Source: Pseudomonadota bacterium
GTDB taxonomy: Bacteria; Myxococcota_A; UBA796; SXON01
Assembly: GCA_030684355.1 (NCBI GenBank)
Contig: JAUXTN010000082.1
Coordinates: 1-49,954 of the forward strand
DNA: 49,954 bases
Reading direction: 5' to 3'
Shown here: one piece after another, positions 9,701 through 16,596 of the stretch
Position numbering within the stretch: the stretch's first letter is position 1
Layout: the number at the start of each line of letters is the position of its first letter
The notes under the pieces: generated by a model
What the model was told of the DNA's origin: nothing
The model's database searches: none
Seen by the model: the letters and a program-made list of their open reading frames with translations, nothing else
Translations under genes and position numbers: made by a program

Positions 9701-12663
9701 CCGACATGGGCGAGGATCTCGATCGTCGTCATTGGCGCCTGCTCGCCGCGGCGGAGGCCGCCCAGCGCCTCCCCGACGCCGACCCCGCGCAGATCGCCGC
9801 CGAGGTGCTCCGCGAGGATCCCGCCCAGCCGGCCGCGATCGAGCTCGCCGAGCGCGTCGCCATCGCGAACGGAGACCAGGCAGGGCTCATGGAGCTCTAC
9901 CTGCGCCTCGCCGCCGCCGCGACCGACGAAGCCGAGCGCGTCCGCTACTGCGGGCGGGTGGCCGAGCTCGCCGCCGATCAGGGCGCCTCCGAGGCCCTCC
10001 TGAGCGGCCTCTCCGAGGTGCTCGCCGCCACCGGCGTCGCGAGCCGCCCCCTGCGTTCCCTCGCCCGCGTCGCGGAGGCCGCCGGCTACCCCGAGGAGGC
10101 GCTCCGCGCCCTTGGCGAGGCCGGTGGCGAAGGGCGCGAAGGCGCCTGGCTCCGTGGCGTGACCCTGGGCGATACCGCCGGTGCGGTGCGGATCCTCGCG
10201 CCGCTCGTGGAAGAGCGGAAGGACGCCGCGGCCGCCGTGATGCTCCTCCGCCTCACCGCGCTCCCCGCCCTCCGCGCCCGGGCGCACATGGTGCTCGCCG
10301 AGAGCGCCGCGGATCAGCGCGCCCAGGGCCTGCACGCCCTGCTCGCGGCCCCCGCGTTCGACGCCGCGGGCCTCTCCGACGAGGCCCTCGACGCCTGGCG
10401 CATGGCCTTCCGGGCGGATCCCCGCTCCGGGGACGCCATGACGGGCCTGCGCGCCGCGCTCGTCTCGCGCGCGGACGCCGACGGTCTCCGCGCGCTCTAC
10501 GCCGCGCTGCCCGCCCCGAGCGCCGCCGGCCTGGGCGAGGCCCTCGAAGCCGTCGGAGACATCGATGGCGCGATCGCCGTGTGGCGTGACCAGCTCGCGT
10601 CCTCGGAGGTCCCCCTCCCGTGGAGCGTCCGGCTCGAGCAGGCGCTCTCCGCCCGCAACGAGTGGAAGCAGGTGTTCGAGCTGCTGCAGGCGCGCATCGC
10701 CGGCGCCAGCCGCGAGACCCGCGCGGAGATCACGCTCCGCTCCCGTTGGCTCCTGGCGGAGAAGCTCGCGGAGAGCGAAGAGGCCTGGGACTTCTACCGG
10801 CAGCTCCACGACTCCGCGCCCAACGACGTCGAGGTCCTCGAGGCCCTCGCGCGCATCGCCGGCGCCCGGGGCGAGACCGCCCTCTCCGTCCGGTACCTCG
10901 CGGGTCTGGCCGAGCATGCCGAGTCCCCGCGGGACGCCGCCCGATTCCACCGCCGCACCGCGGAGACGCTCGAGCGCGCCGGGGACAGCGATGGCGCCCG
11001 CGCGGCCCTCACGCGCGCCCTCGACTCGCTCCCGGACGACCAGGAGGCCCTCGGCGGCCTTCGCCGCCTCGCGGAGGCCGCGGGCGATTGGCAGGGCGTG
11101 GTGGGCGTGCTCGCCCGTCAGGCCGCGCTCTCTTCCGGCCGCCCGCAGATCGACCGGTTCGCCGAGATCGCCCGCCTCTGGGAGGCCCGCCTCTCCGATC
11201 GCGCCGTCGCGGCGGACGCCTGGCGCAAGGTCCTCGACCTCGCCCCCGACGACGAGGAGGCCCTCACCCGGCTCGTGGCGCTGTCCGACGAGTCGGGCGA
11301 CTGGGCGGGCTTCGTGGAGCACGGCCAGATGCTCCTGCGCCTCCTCGAGGGCGCGGACCGCTCGGTGCTCCAGCGCCGCATCGGTGTCGCGCTTGCCGAG
11401 CACCTGCGCCGTGAGGACGAGGCCATCCGCTTCCTCGACGCCGCGAGCGGGGGCCCGGCACCCGACGTGGAGGCCGCGCGCCACCTGGAGCGCATCCACC
11501 TCGGCCGTGGCGAGTGGGACCGCGTGGTGGACGCCCTCCTCCGCCGTGCGCGCTCGACGGCCGACGTGGCCGAGCGCGCCGATGCCCTCGCGAACGCCGC
11601 ACGCATCCGCGTCGAGACGCTGCGCGACCGGGCCGGCGCCGCCGACATCTACGACGAGCTGTTGAAGATCGAGCCCGAGCACCCCGAGGCCCTCCGCTAC
11701 CGCGGCGAGTTCCTCTACGAGTCGGGCCGCATCGAGGAGGCCGTCGTCATCTTCGAGCGCATGGAGACCCACGAGCTCGCCCGCGACGTCGACGACTTCG
11801 ACGCCCAGGTCGAGGTCTCGATGTACTTCTACCGCTTCGCCGAGGCCCTCCGGCGCCTCGGCCGGACGGAAGACGCCATCCTCCGCTACGAGCGGGCGCT
11901 CGCGCTCAACGCGACGCACCTCCCGTCCCTGGAGGCCGTCGGCCCGATGTACATGGCGGCCTCCGACTGGGTGAAGGCCGACAAGGTGTGGAAGCAGCTC
12001 CTCCAGCTCACCGGCGGGCACGGGAACCCCGAGCAGCTCGCGCGCATCTACGCGAGCCTCGGCACCGTCGAGCACCGGCTCGGCCAGCCGGAGAAGGCGC
12101 GCAAGCGCTTCACGAAGGCGCTCGAGCTGCGGCCGAACGACATCGCGGCCCTGCGTGGCTACGGCGCGGTGCTGTTCGCGGCGGAAGACTGGAACAACCT
12201 GCTGAACATCTTCAACAACATCATCTACCACACGCAGGATCCCTCGGACGTCATCGACGCCTACCTGAACAAGGGCTTCGTGCTCGACGCCCGCCTCGGC
12301 CTCCCCGAGAAGGCCGCTCAGCACTACGAGAAGAGCCTCGCGTTCGACCCGGGGCAGCCCCAGGCGCTCCTCCGGCTGGCGGAGCTCGCCCTCCGTCGGC
12401 AGGACTGGCCCGAGGCCGCGAGCCTCGCGGACCGTGGGCTCCAGATCCAGGACGAGGCTCCGCTGGTGCGCTCGTTCCTGCTCCTGGTGCGCTCCATCGC
12501 CTACCAGGCGTGTGGGGACGGCCGCGCGGCGATGGACGGCTACAAGTCCGCCATCGTCGTGGATCCGGGCGTCGTGGCGACCCTCGGCGGGGCCACCATC
12601 GAGGACTACGAGAAGGTGCACGAGATCCTTCGCTCCCGCCTCCAGTCGGCGCAGCGGCTCTGA
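6766..12663 (+). CDS. Giant TPR protein with N-terminal 13-residue Ala/Glu/Arg repeats
   Basis: 1965-residue protein with no signal peptide, so probably cytoplasmic. Residues 12-24 carry an acidic-aromatic motif (LEDDFFNQGG). Residues about 33-285 consist of an imperfect 13-residue repeat of the type AARxxEEARVAAE, predicted to be one long charged helix. One divergent repeat near 169-176 carries a second acidic-aromatic motif (EDDWFSG). From about 370 to the end are dozens of TPR-like helix pairs, with good canonical TPRs near the C-terminus (for example DAILRYERALALNATHLPSL and KARKRFTKALELRPNDIAAL). ATG 6766 has AGGAG 11 bases upstream. Such proteins are usually scaffolds; partners are not evident here. 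The TGA overlaps the likely start of the next gene. The call as a TPR scaffold is solid, the function unknown. Confidence 0.85.
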   Translation: MSKKNPPSDSGFGDLEDDFFNQGGGDAWGTPTPDPEAARKAEQARVAEEARLAAEVRIAEQKRAEQARIAEEARATEQARVAAEEARVAAEAKRAEEARIAAEAMRAEEARIAEAKRAEDARIAAEAARQQEEARVAAEAARQVEAARVAAETARRAEEARVAAEAASKAEDDWFSGEETRRVEDERAAGAAREVEAARVAAEAARHVEEARIAADTAQKAEEARIAAEAAQKAEEARVAAEAAREADEAWRAAEAAREAEVQRVAAEAARAEEARLAAEDAGRTEEVERPVKPNKRGIAASVDAGSARKGISSNPTIVADRAELIRQFAAEATEDLPIASVEVAAVVAEEPAAAETATEASWTETEEAQDAGPVLEIGASGTWAAAITMLQREAGRAEGPARTALFVAAAELARTRGGNAESARALLDAAAGGARRPANEAGEAWWAERVTTVAALGDDEALSAALEGHAAALTGGAASDALIAAASVARGSLKRDDLASAELERAASVGDDLRALLALVELHQAQGEYGRQAAALARLAAQFQGGAAAALLAERAQVLQRGGAPSAELAGAWKETLTADPSSAAAFLAMERHYRQAGEWVSLGGLYRSEAERLLADATLSDAARGAEAAWWFGRAARVYRLQLFDEGRAAECYVAGLAASPGALELRHEYGVFCAEAERWEDLAASLAAEIESAPAHGKSFLQYRLARLTEDRLGRVEEALALFRLSATDAAAAPAAEAVLRILQQGGRWTELVAFLDERLGHLDDPSLMVTVLYRMGETCEGPLDDQAGARKHFERILDVAPGYLPALEGLERVYTRLSAWADLAAVYEQRALLAEEPGGVALQRHRAGAVYDFRLQDADRAREQYRLALEAVADFPPSLDAYARSLEARQEWAFLGKALRAGAGATRDANEAVSLYYRAGRVLADRTDEIALAMGCLQRCLELSPGFLPAVLLLKELAARQGDWSEYFRLERGQADMGEDLDRRHWRLLAAAEAAQRLPDADPAQIAAEVLREDPAQPAAIELAERVAIANGDQAGLMELYLRLAAAATDEAERVRYCGRVAELAADQGASEALLSGLSEVLAATGVASRPLRSLARVAEAAGYPEEALRALGEAGGEGREGAWLRGVTLGDTAGAVRILAPLVEERKDAAAAVMLLRLTALPALRARAHMVLAESAADQRAQGLHALLAAPAFDAAGLSDEALDAWRMAFRADPRSGDAMTGLRAALVSRADADGLRALYAALPAPSAAGLGEALEAVGDIDGAIAVWRDQLASSEVPLPWSVRLEQALSARNEWKQVFELLQARIAGASRETRAEITLRSRWLLAEKLAESEEAWDFYRQLHDSAPNDVEVLEALARIAGARGETALSVRYLAGLAEHAESPRDAARFHRRTAETLERAGDSDGARAALTRALDSLPDDQEALGGLRRLAEAAGDWQGVVGVLARQAALSSGRPQIDRFAEIARLWEARLSDRAVAADAWRKVLDLAPDDEEALTRLVALSDESGDWAGFVEHGQMLLRLLEGADRSVLQRRIGVALAEHLRREDEAIRFLDAASGGPAPDVEAARHLERIHLGRGEWDRVVDALLRRARSTADVAERADALANAARIRVETLRDRAGAADIYDELLKIEPEHPEALRYRGEFLYESGRIEEAVVIFERMETHELARDVDDFDAQVEVSMYFYRFAEALRRLGRTEDAILRYERALALNATHLPSLEAVGPMYMAASDWVKADKVWKQLLQLTGGHGNPEQLARIYASLGTVEHRLGQPEKARKRFTKALELRPNDIAALRGYGAVLFAAEDWNNLLNIFNNIIYHTQDPSDVIDAYLNKGFVLDARLGLPEKAAQHYEKSLAFDPGQPQALLRLAELALRRQDWPEAASLADRGLQIQDEAPLVRSFLLLVRSIAYQACGDGRAAMDGYKSAIVVDPGVVATLGGATIEDYEKVHEILRSRLQSAQRL
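6860..7625 (+). repeat. Imperfect 39-bp (13-codon) tandem repeat region inside the TPR gene
   Basis: About 20 degenerate copies of a 39-bp unit encode AAR-x-x-EEARVAAE-like peptides. GCCGCCGAGGCC-type blocks recur throughout, making this the most internally repetitive DNA in the window. The 13-residue period differs from a classic heptad; early copies are less regular and contain insertions. Copy number could vary between strains by slippage or recombination. Confidence 0.75.
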
Positions 12664-13238
12664 TCCCGGCGGATCGGCCGGCGGAGGACCAGCGGGCGGG
12701 CCTCGGCCGCTGGCTGTTCGAGCGGCGGGGCTGGCTCCCGGTCCCGCTGCTCGCGTCGATGTTCGTGTGCGCCCCCCGCTACTGGGTGCCCGGGCTCGCG
12801 ATCCTCGGCGCCGGAGAGGTCGTGCGGCTCGCCGCCGTCGGCCACATCGGGCTGCCGAGCCGCACGCGCGCGGACGACGTGGGCGCGTTGGTGCGGTCCG
12901 GCCCGTACGGCTGGGTGCGGAACCCGCTCTACCTCGGGAACCTCCTGCTCTACGCGGGCCTCGGCGTCGTCCTCTGGCCCTCCGCCCTCGTCGCGGTGCC
13001 GATCCTCGCGGTCTACTACGAGCTCATCGTCCGGTGGGAGGAACGGAACCTCGCCGCGCGCATCGGCGAGCCCTACCGGCGTTACCTCGCCGAGGTGCCC
13101 CGGTGGGTGCCGCGTGCGCCGTCGCGTCGCGCCGATGGGGCGTGGCGGCTGGCCACGGCGGTGCGGAGCGAGCGCAGCACGCTGGTGGCCATCGGCGTCG
13201 TGCTCGTCCTGCTGTGGCTCCGCGCCCGCGCGGGCTGA
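12660..13238 (+). CDS. Isoprenylcysteine carboxyl methyltransferase-like (ICMT/PEMT superfamily) membrane methyltransferase
   Basis: About 192 residues, integral membrane. The ICMT/PEMT signature is clear: VRSGPYGWVRNPLYLGNLLLYAG (SAM-binding RxPxYxGN-type segment) and, near the C-terminus, RWEERNLAARIGEPYRRYLAEVPRW. Hydrophobic segments lie near residues 20-45, 80-120 and at the extreme C-terminus (VAIGVVLVLLWL). The start is uncertain. No ATG or GTG exists near the expected N-terminus; the reading frame opens with CTG at 12660, overlapping the TGA of the TPR gene, and the first in-frame ATG (12759) would cut the first membrane helix. Translation is probably coupled to the TPR gene. The substrate cannot be read from sequence; bacterial members methylate diverse lipids or small molecules. 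Confidence 0.78.
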   Translation: MIPADRPAEDQRAGLGRWLFERRGWLPVPLLASMFVCAPRYWVPGLAILGAGEVVRLAAVGHIGLPSRTRADDVGALVRSGPYGWVRNPLYLGNLLLYAGLGVVLWPSALVAVPILAVYYELIVRWEERNLAARIGEPYRRYLAEVPRWVPRAPSRRADGAWRLATAVRSERSTLVAIGVVLVLLWLRARAG

Positions 13239-13266
13239 TTGGAAGCCCTGGCTGGGCCTTCGGTGC

Positions 13267-13287
13267 TATGCTCGTCCGGAGGTGTGC
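13267..13287 (+). promoter_or_regulatory. -10-like element and Shine-Dalgarno that fix the start of the next gene
   Basis: TATGCT at 13267-13272 resembles a -10 box, although no well-spaced -35 precedes it. GGAGG at 13278-13282 sits 5 bases before GTG 13288, which decides that start over upstream in-frame codons that would run into the methyltransferase gene. Confidence 0.4.
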
Positions 13288-14649
13288 GTGGAGCGAGCGA
13301 CGAGGCTGCGTCGGTACCTCCGAAAGGACTACACGCAGGTCGTCGAGTTCCCGGTCGAGATCGTCGGGAGAGACGGCCTTGTTCGCCGCTACTCCTTCGA
13401 CGACTCGGTCCGCCTCTACCAACGCCGGATCCACTCGGCGCCGATGCGCTACGACGACGGCGACCTCGTCGACGCCGAGGTCCGCCACTGCCGCCAGCGG
13501 ATCGACCAGCTCCGCCGCAGCTACCTGGAGCACTTCGGCTGGGGCGCCCTGCGTGACGGGCAGCTCGGCGGCGTGTTCGCGGGGCCGCTCGCCGCGGAGA
13601 TCGCGGCTTTCCTGCGGCGGGCGTTCGCGGCCGAGCGGGACGGGCCCACGTCGCTCCAGCTCACGCTGGTGGAGTCCGGTGTCGGGGAGACCTGCTACCT
13701 GCAGTGCCGCCAGAGCGGGCGCAGCTGGCTGCTCTACGTCTGGCGGATCGACGGCGAGGGGCCTACGGGCGCCCGTGAAGCCTGGCGCCAGGCCGTTACG
13801 CGGCTAGCGATCGCCCCGGTCGGGGAGACGGTCGAGCGCCTCCTGCTCGCGAGCGATGGGCCCGAACTGGCGCTCGTGCTCGCCGGCGCGGGCGACTGGA
13901 GCGGGCCGGTCTCGCACGCGGGCCCGGAGGAGCCCCCCACGGGCGCCGACGCTCCGGACCCGCTGCACGCCGGCATCCGCGCGCTCTACGACGGCCACGC
14001 CACGCACGCCCTCCGCATCCTCGAGGCGGGCCTCGACGGGCAGCCGGCCAGGCTGATGCTGGCCCAGGCGACTGCCCTGGTGGCGCTCCTGGAGCAGGCC
14101 CCCGAGCGCGCCGAGTTCGCCGCGCGGTTCGGCCGCCTGCACCGCCCGACCGATCCGCTCCTGGCCTACCTCCTGGGCGTGGCGTTGGCCCGCCAGGGGC
14201 GCCTCGAGGAGGCCGCGGGGGTGGTGGACGAGACCCGAGCAGTCGCGCCGCGGAGCGCCATCCTGTCGCTGCTCCTCGGCGTGTTCGCCTTGCGGGAGGG
14301 ACGGCTCGTCGGCGCGTGGCGCGCCTTCTCCACGGCCATGACCGCCGATCGCGAGCCTCGCTACGCCGCGCGCGCCGCCGGGGTGATGCGCAACGCGATG
14401 CTCCGGTGGGCGGCCTTCACGTGGAGCGGCGCGGCCGCCGGCACCTTCGGCGCGGCGTGGGCCCTCTCGGGGGCGCCGGCTGCCGGGATCGCGGTCGTGT
14501 GTGCCGGGGTGGTCTCCGTTGCCGGGGCCGCCGTCGGGCTCGCGCGCACCGCCGAAGCCGCGGCGTCCGGCGAGAAGCGCCGGAGCGTGCCCCGCCTCGT
14601 CTCGCTGGAGCTCCTCCCGCGGGACCGGGAGATCGACCAGCACAATTAG
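13288..14649 (+). CDS. Conserved protein of unknown function with helical repeats and C-terminal membrane hairpin
   Basis: 453 residues. The N-terminal 75 residues form a distinctive block (YLRKDYTQVVEFPVEIVGR, YSFDDSVRLYQRRI, then a helical CRQRIDQLRRSYLEHFGW), which reads like a short beta-rich domain followed by a helix. Residues about 220-370 are Ala/Leu-rich helix pairs resembling TPRs (ARQGRLEEAAGVVDETRAVAPRSA). Two hydrophobic segments near 375-430 (FTWSGAAAGTFGAAWAL and GIAVVCAGVVSVAGAAVGL) could form a C-terminal membrane anchor. There is no signal peptide. The start is GTG 13288 with a well-placed GGAGG. I do not recognise the family by name. Position after the TPR/ICMT genes suggests the same transcription direction but offers no functional clue. 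Confidence 0.72.
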   Translation: MERATRLRRYLRKDYTQVVEFPVEIVGRDGLVRRYSFDDSVRLYQRRIHSAPMRYDDGDLVDAEVRHCRQRIDQLRRSYLEHFGWGALRDGQLGGVFAGPLAAEIAAFLRRAFAAERDGPTSLQLTLVESGVGETCYLQCRQSGRSWLLYVWRIDGEGPTGAREAWRQAVTRLAIAPVGETVERLLLASDGPELALVLAGAGDWSGPVSHAGPEEPPTGADAPDPLHAGIRALYDGHATHALRILEAGLDGQPARLMLAQATALVALLEQAPERAEFAARFGRLHRPTDPLLAYLLGVALARQGRLEEAAGVVDETRAVAPRSAILSLLLGVFALREGRLVGAWRAFSTAMTADREPRYAARAAGVMRNAMLRWAAFTWSGAAAGTFGAAWALSGAPAAGIAVVCAGVVSVAGAAVGLARTAEAAASGEKRRSVPRLVSLELLPRDREIDQHN

Positions 14650-14658
14650 CGGGGCGGT

Positions 14659-14694
14659 GTTCGCGCGGGGCGCGGCGTTCGCGCGGGGCGCGGC
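14659..14694. repeat. Two perfect tandem copies of an 18-bp unit
   Basis: GTTCGCGCGGGGCGCGGC occurs at 14659-14676 and again at 14677-14694. It ends exactly at the stop codon of the convergent DUF4340 gene and fills almost all of the 45-bp gap between the two convergent genes. GC-rich, with hairpin potential (GCGCGGGGCGCGGC) but no T-tract. Confidence 0.8.
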
Positions 14695-15960
14695 CTACGG
14701 CAGCGCGGCGGCGAGGGCGGCGAGGTCCTCGGCGGGGATGCGGAACGCCGGCCCGCCCGCGGTGTCCTTCGCGGCGCGCCCCCCGGCGGGGAGCTCCTGG
14801 CCGATGGTGAGGCCCTCGGAGCGGCTCTCCCCCTCGGAGAGGGTGATCCGGCCCCACTCCTGCGTGAGCGCGACCGGCTCCACGGTGCGGTCGGCCTTGG
14901 CCGCCTCCAACGCCGCGAGGAGCTTGTCCGCGATGGGGGTCTCGGCCCCGTTCGCGTCCGTCCAGCCGCCGTCGGCGCGGGTGAAGCGGGCCGACTTCGA
15001 CCCGAGGGTCACGTCGACCACGTCGAGCTGGGCGCGGCGGATGGGCAGCAGGCCCTCGGCGAGCCAGCCGTCGACCTTCACGAGGTCGATGCCGTCCGCG
15101 CCGAAGCGCACGAGGCCGGCGTCGGTCTGCGCGGCCACGCCGGCGTCGTCGCGGGTGCCGAGCCGGAGCGTGTGCGTGCCCGCTTCGTCCTCGATCACGA
15201 TGATCGTGGCCGGGGGGGCGAGGCCGACGGACGCGGGATCGACTCCGTCGAGGAAGGACTCGGCGCGCAGGAGGCTCGCGCGGGAGACCCACTCCTCCAC
15301 CGCCTCGGTCGAGGCGCGCGGGCCCTCGTCGCCGAGCCACCACCCGTGGTCGTCCTTGCGCAGGACGACGACGCGGCCGCCATCCTCGATGCGGATCCGG
15401 CGCGCGGAGTTGGTCTGGACGACCCAGGGCTCCTTGGCGCGGAAGTCGTCGGGGGTGCGCTTTACCAGCTCGCCGACGCGGGAGGAGGCGAGGAGCGCGG
15501 GGCCCTCGGCCTTCTCGGCGACGTAGCCGCGGTAGCCGACGGGGGCGTCCCGCCCGACGTAGAGGGTGAGGCTCGTGCCGTCGCCCGTGCCGACGGTCAC
15601 GGTCACGCGCGCGGCGTCGTCCAGGCCGAAGTCGGCAAGCGCGCCGTCAAAACCCTTCTCCTGCACCTTCAGGTCCGCGAGGCGGTCCACGATCTCGGTG
15701 ACCCGGCGCTCCTCGACGGCGGCTTCCTTGGGGGCGGTCATCTTCCAGGCGCCATCCGCCTTGGCGAACGAGAGCGTGCCGGAGGCGTTGACGAGGGTGA
15801 GGGACTCCACGGTGTCGGCCTCGAAGCTGAAGAGCTTGCGCTGGGCCGGGGCGTCGGGATCGCCGGCGTCCTCCTCGGGCTTCTTGGCGAAGACGACGAT
15901 GGCCACCAACACCAGCAAGACCGTGGCCAGCACGGTCAGCAGTCGATTCTGTCTATCCAC
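14695..15960 (-). CDS. DUF4340-family membrane-anchored protein
   Basis: 421 residues. A single N-terminal hydrophobic helix (LLTVLATVLLVLVAIVVFA) follows a short basic stretch (VDRQNRLL), giving an inner-membrane anchor with a large periplasmic domain. The rest alternates short beta strands in the way typical of DUF4340: FSFEADTVESLTL, DGAWKMTAPKEAAVEE, FGLDDAARVTVTVG, and a second copy of similar motifs in the C-terminal half (WLGDEGPRASTEAVEEWVSR). In other genomes DUF4340 proteins often accompany ABC-type gliding or polysaccharide export permeases; no such partner is adjacent here. The start is GTG 15960 with AGGCGA about 7 bases upstream; longer in-frame starts would overlap the grpE promoter. 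Confidence 0.8.
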   Translation of the reverse strand: MDRQNRLLTVLATVLLVLVAIVVFAKKPEEDAGDPDAPAQRKLFSFEADTVESLTLVNASGTLSFAKADGAWKMTAPKEAAVEERRVTEIVDRLADLKVQEKGFDGALADFGLDDAARVTVTVGTGDGTSLTLYVGRDAPVGYRGYVAEKAEGPALLASSRVGELVKRTPDDFRAKEPWVVQTNSARRIRIEDGGRVVVLRKDDHGWWLGDEGPRASTEAVEEWVSRASLLRAESFLDGVDPASVGLAPPATIIVIEDEAGTHTLRLGTRDDAGVAAQTDAGLVRFGADGIDLVKVDGWLAEGLLPIRRAQLDVVDVTLGSKSARFTRADGGWTDANGAETPIADKLLAALEAAKADRTVEPVALTQEWGRITLSEGESRSEGLTIGQELPAGGRAAKDTAGGPAFRIPAEDLAALAAALP

Positions 15961-15973
15961 TTGGTCGCCTCGC

Positions 15974-16001
15974 TTGACGTGAACGCTGCGGTGCCTATCC
16001 T
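15974..16001 (+). promoter_or_regulatory. Sigma-70-like promoter for grpE
   Basis: TTGACG at 15974-15979 and TATCCT at 15996-16001 are separated by 16 bp, matching a housekeeping promoter well. It lies in the short gap between divergent genes and points at grpE, whose ATG is 25 bp downstream of the -10. I see no CIRCE heat-shock inverted repeat here. Confidence 0.6.
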
Positions 16002-16025
16002 CGCGCCGCACGCGGAGGCGACCCG

Positions 16026-16595
16026 ATGAGCCAAACCCGAGACGAAGCTCAACACAACGATGGTGGCACCGAAGTGGAAGAGGAGCGCCCCGAGGGGGCC
16101 TCGCTCGTCGAGGACGAGGTCGGACGGTTGGCGGCCAAGGTGCTCGAGCTCGAGGCGCGCCTGCGCACCGTGAGCGCGGCCTACCGCCAGAAGCAGGAGG
16201 AGATCGAGTCCACCAAGCGTCGCCTCGAAGACCGCGCGTCGATGCAGGAAGAGATCCGGCGGGGCGAGGTCGTCGCGTCGCTGTTCGACCCCGTGGAGAA
16301 CCTCCACCGCTCGCTCGAGGCCAGCAAGGGCCTGCCCGCCGAGCAGGGGCTGCGCATGGTCTACCAGCAGTTCATGGGCGCGCTCCAGAAGCTCGGCCTC
16401 GAAGAGGTGCCCGGCGCCGGCGCGCCGTTCGATCCGAGCCTGCACGAGGCCATCGCCACCATGCCGGTGGACGACGCGGAGCAGGACAACGTCGTCCAGT
16501 CCGTCTTCTCCGCGGGCTACCGCATCGGGAAGCGGCTCATCCGCCCGGCGCGGGTGGTGATCGGGAGCTATACGCCACCGGTCGCAGAGGCCTAG
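16026..16595 (+). CDS. grpE: GrpE nucleotide-exchange factor
   Basis: 189-residue cochaperone that releases ADP from DnaK. An acidic N-terminal tail (about 1-30) is followed by a long coiled coil (about 31-85, VLELEARLRTVSAAYRQKQEEIESTKRR) and the C-terminal beta domain with the family pattern: VVASLFDPVENLHRSL, MVYQQFMGALQKLGLEEV, FDPSLHEAI and GYRIGKRLIRPARVVI. ATG 16026 is preceded by GGAGG about 10 bases upstream. dnaK, dnaJ and hrcA are not in the window; instead a sensor-like gene follows immediately, so grpE is separated from the usual heat-shock cluster unless that lies elsewhere. Confidence 0.93.
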   Translation: MSQTRDEAQHNDGGTEVEEERPEGASLVEDEVGRLAAKVLELEARLRTVSAAYRQKQEEIESTKRRLEDRASMQEEIRRGEVVASLFDPVENLHRSLEASKGLPAEQGLRMVYQQFMGALQKLGLEEVPGAGAPFDPSLHEAIATMPVDDAEQDNVVQSVFSAGYRIGKRLIRPARVVIGSYTPPVAEA

Positions 16596-16596
16596 C

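Noticed and set aside
6793..12621. Minus-strand reading frame covering almost the whole TPR gene
   Set aside because: High GC at third positions keeps antisense frames open; the translation is Gly/Arg/Leu-rich without domains, while the plus strand has clear TPRs.
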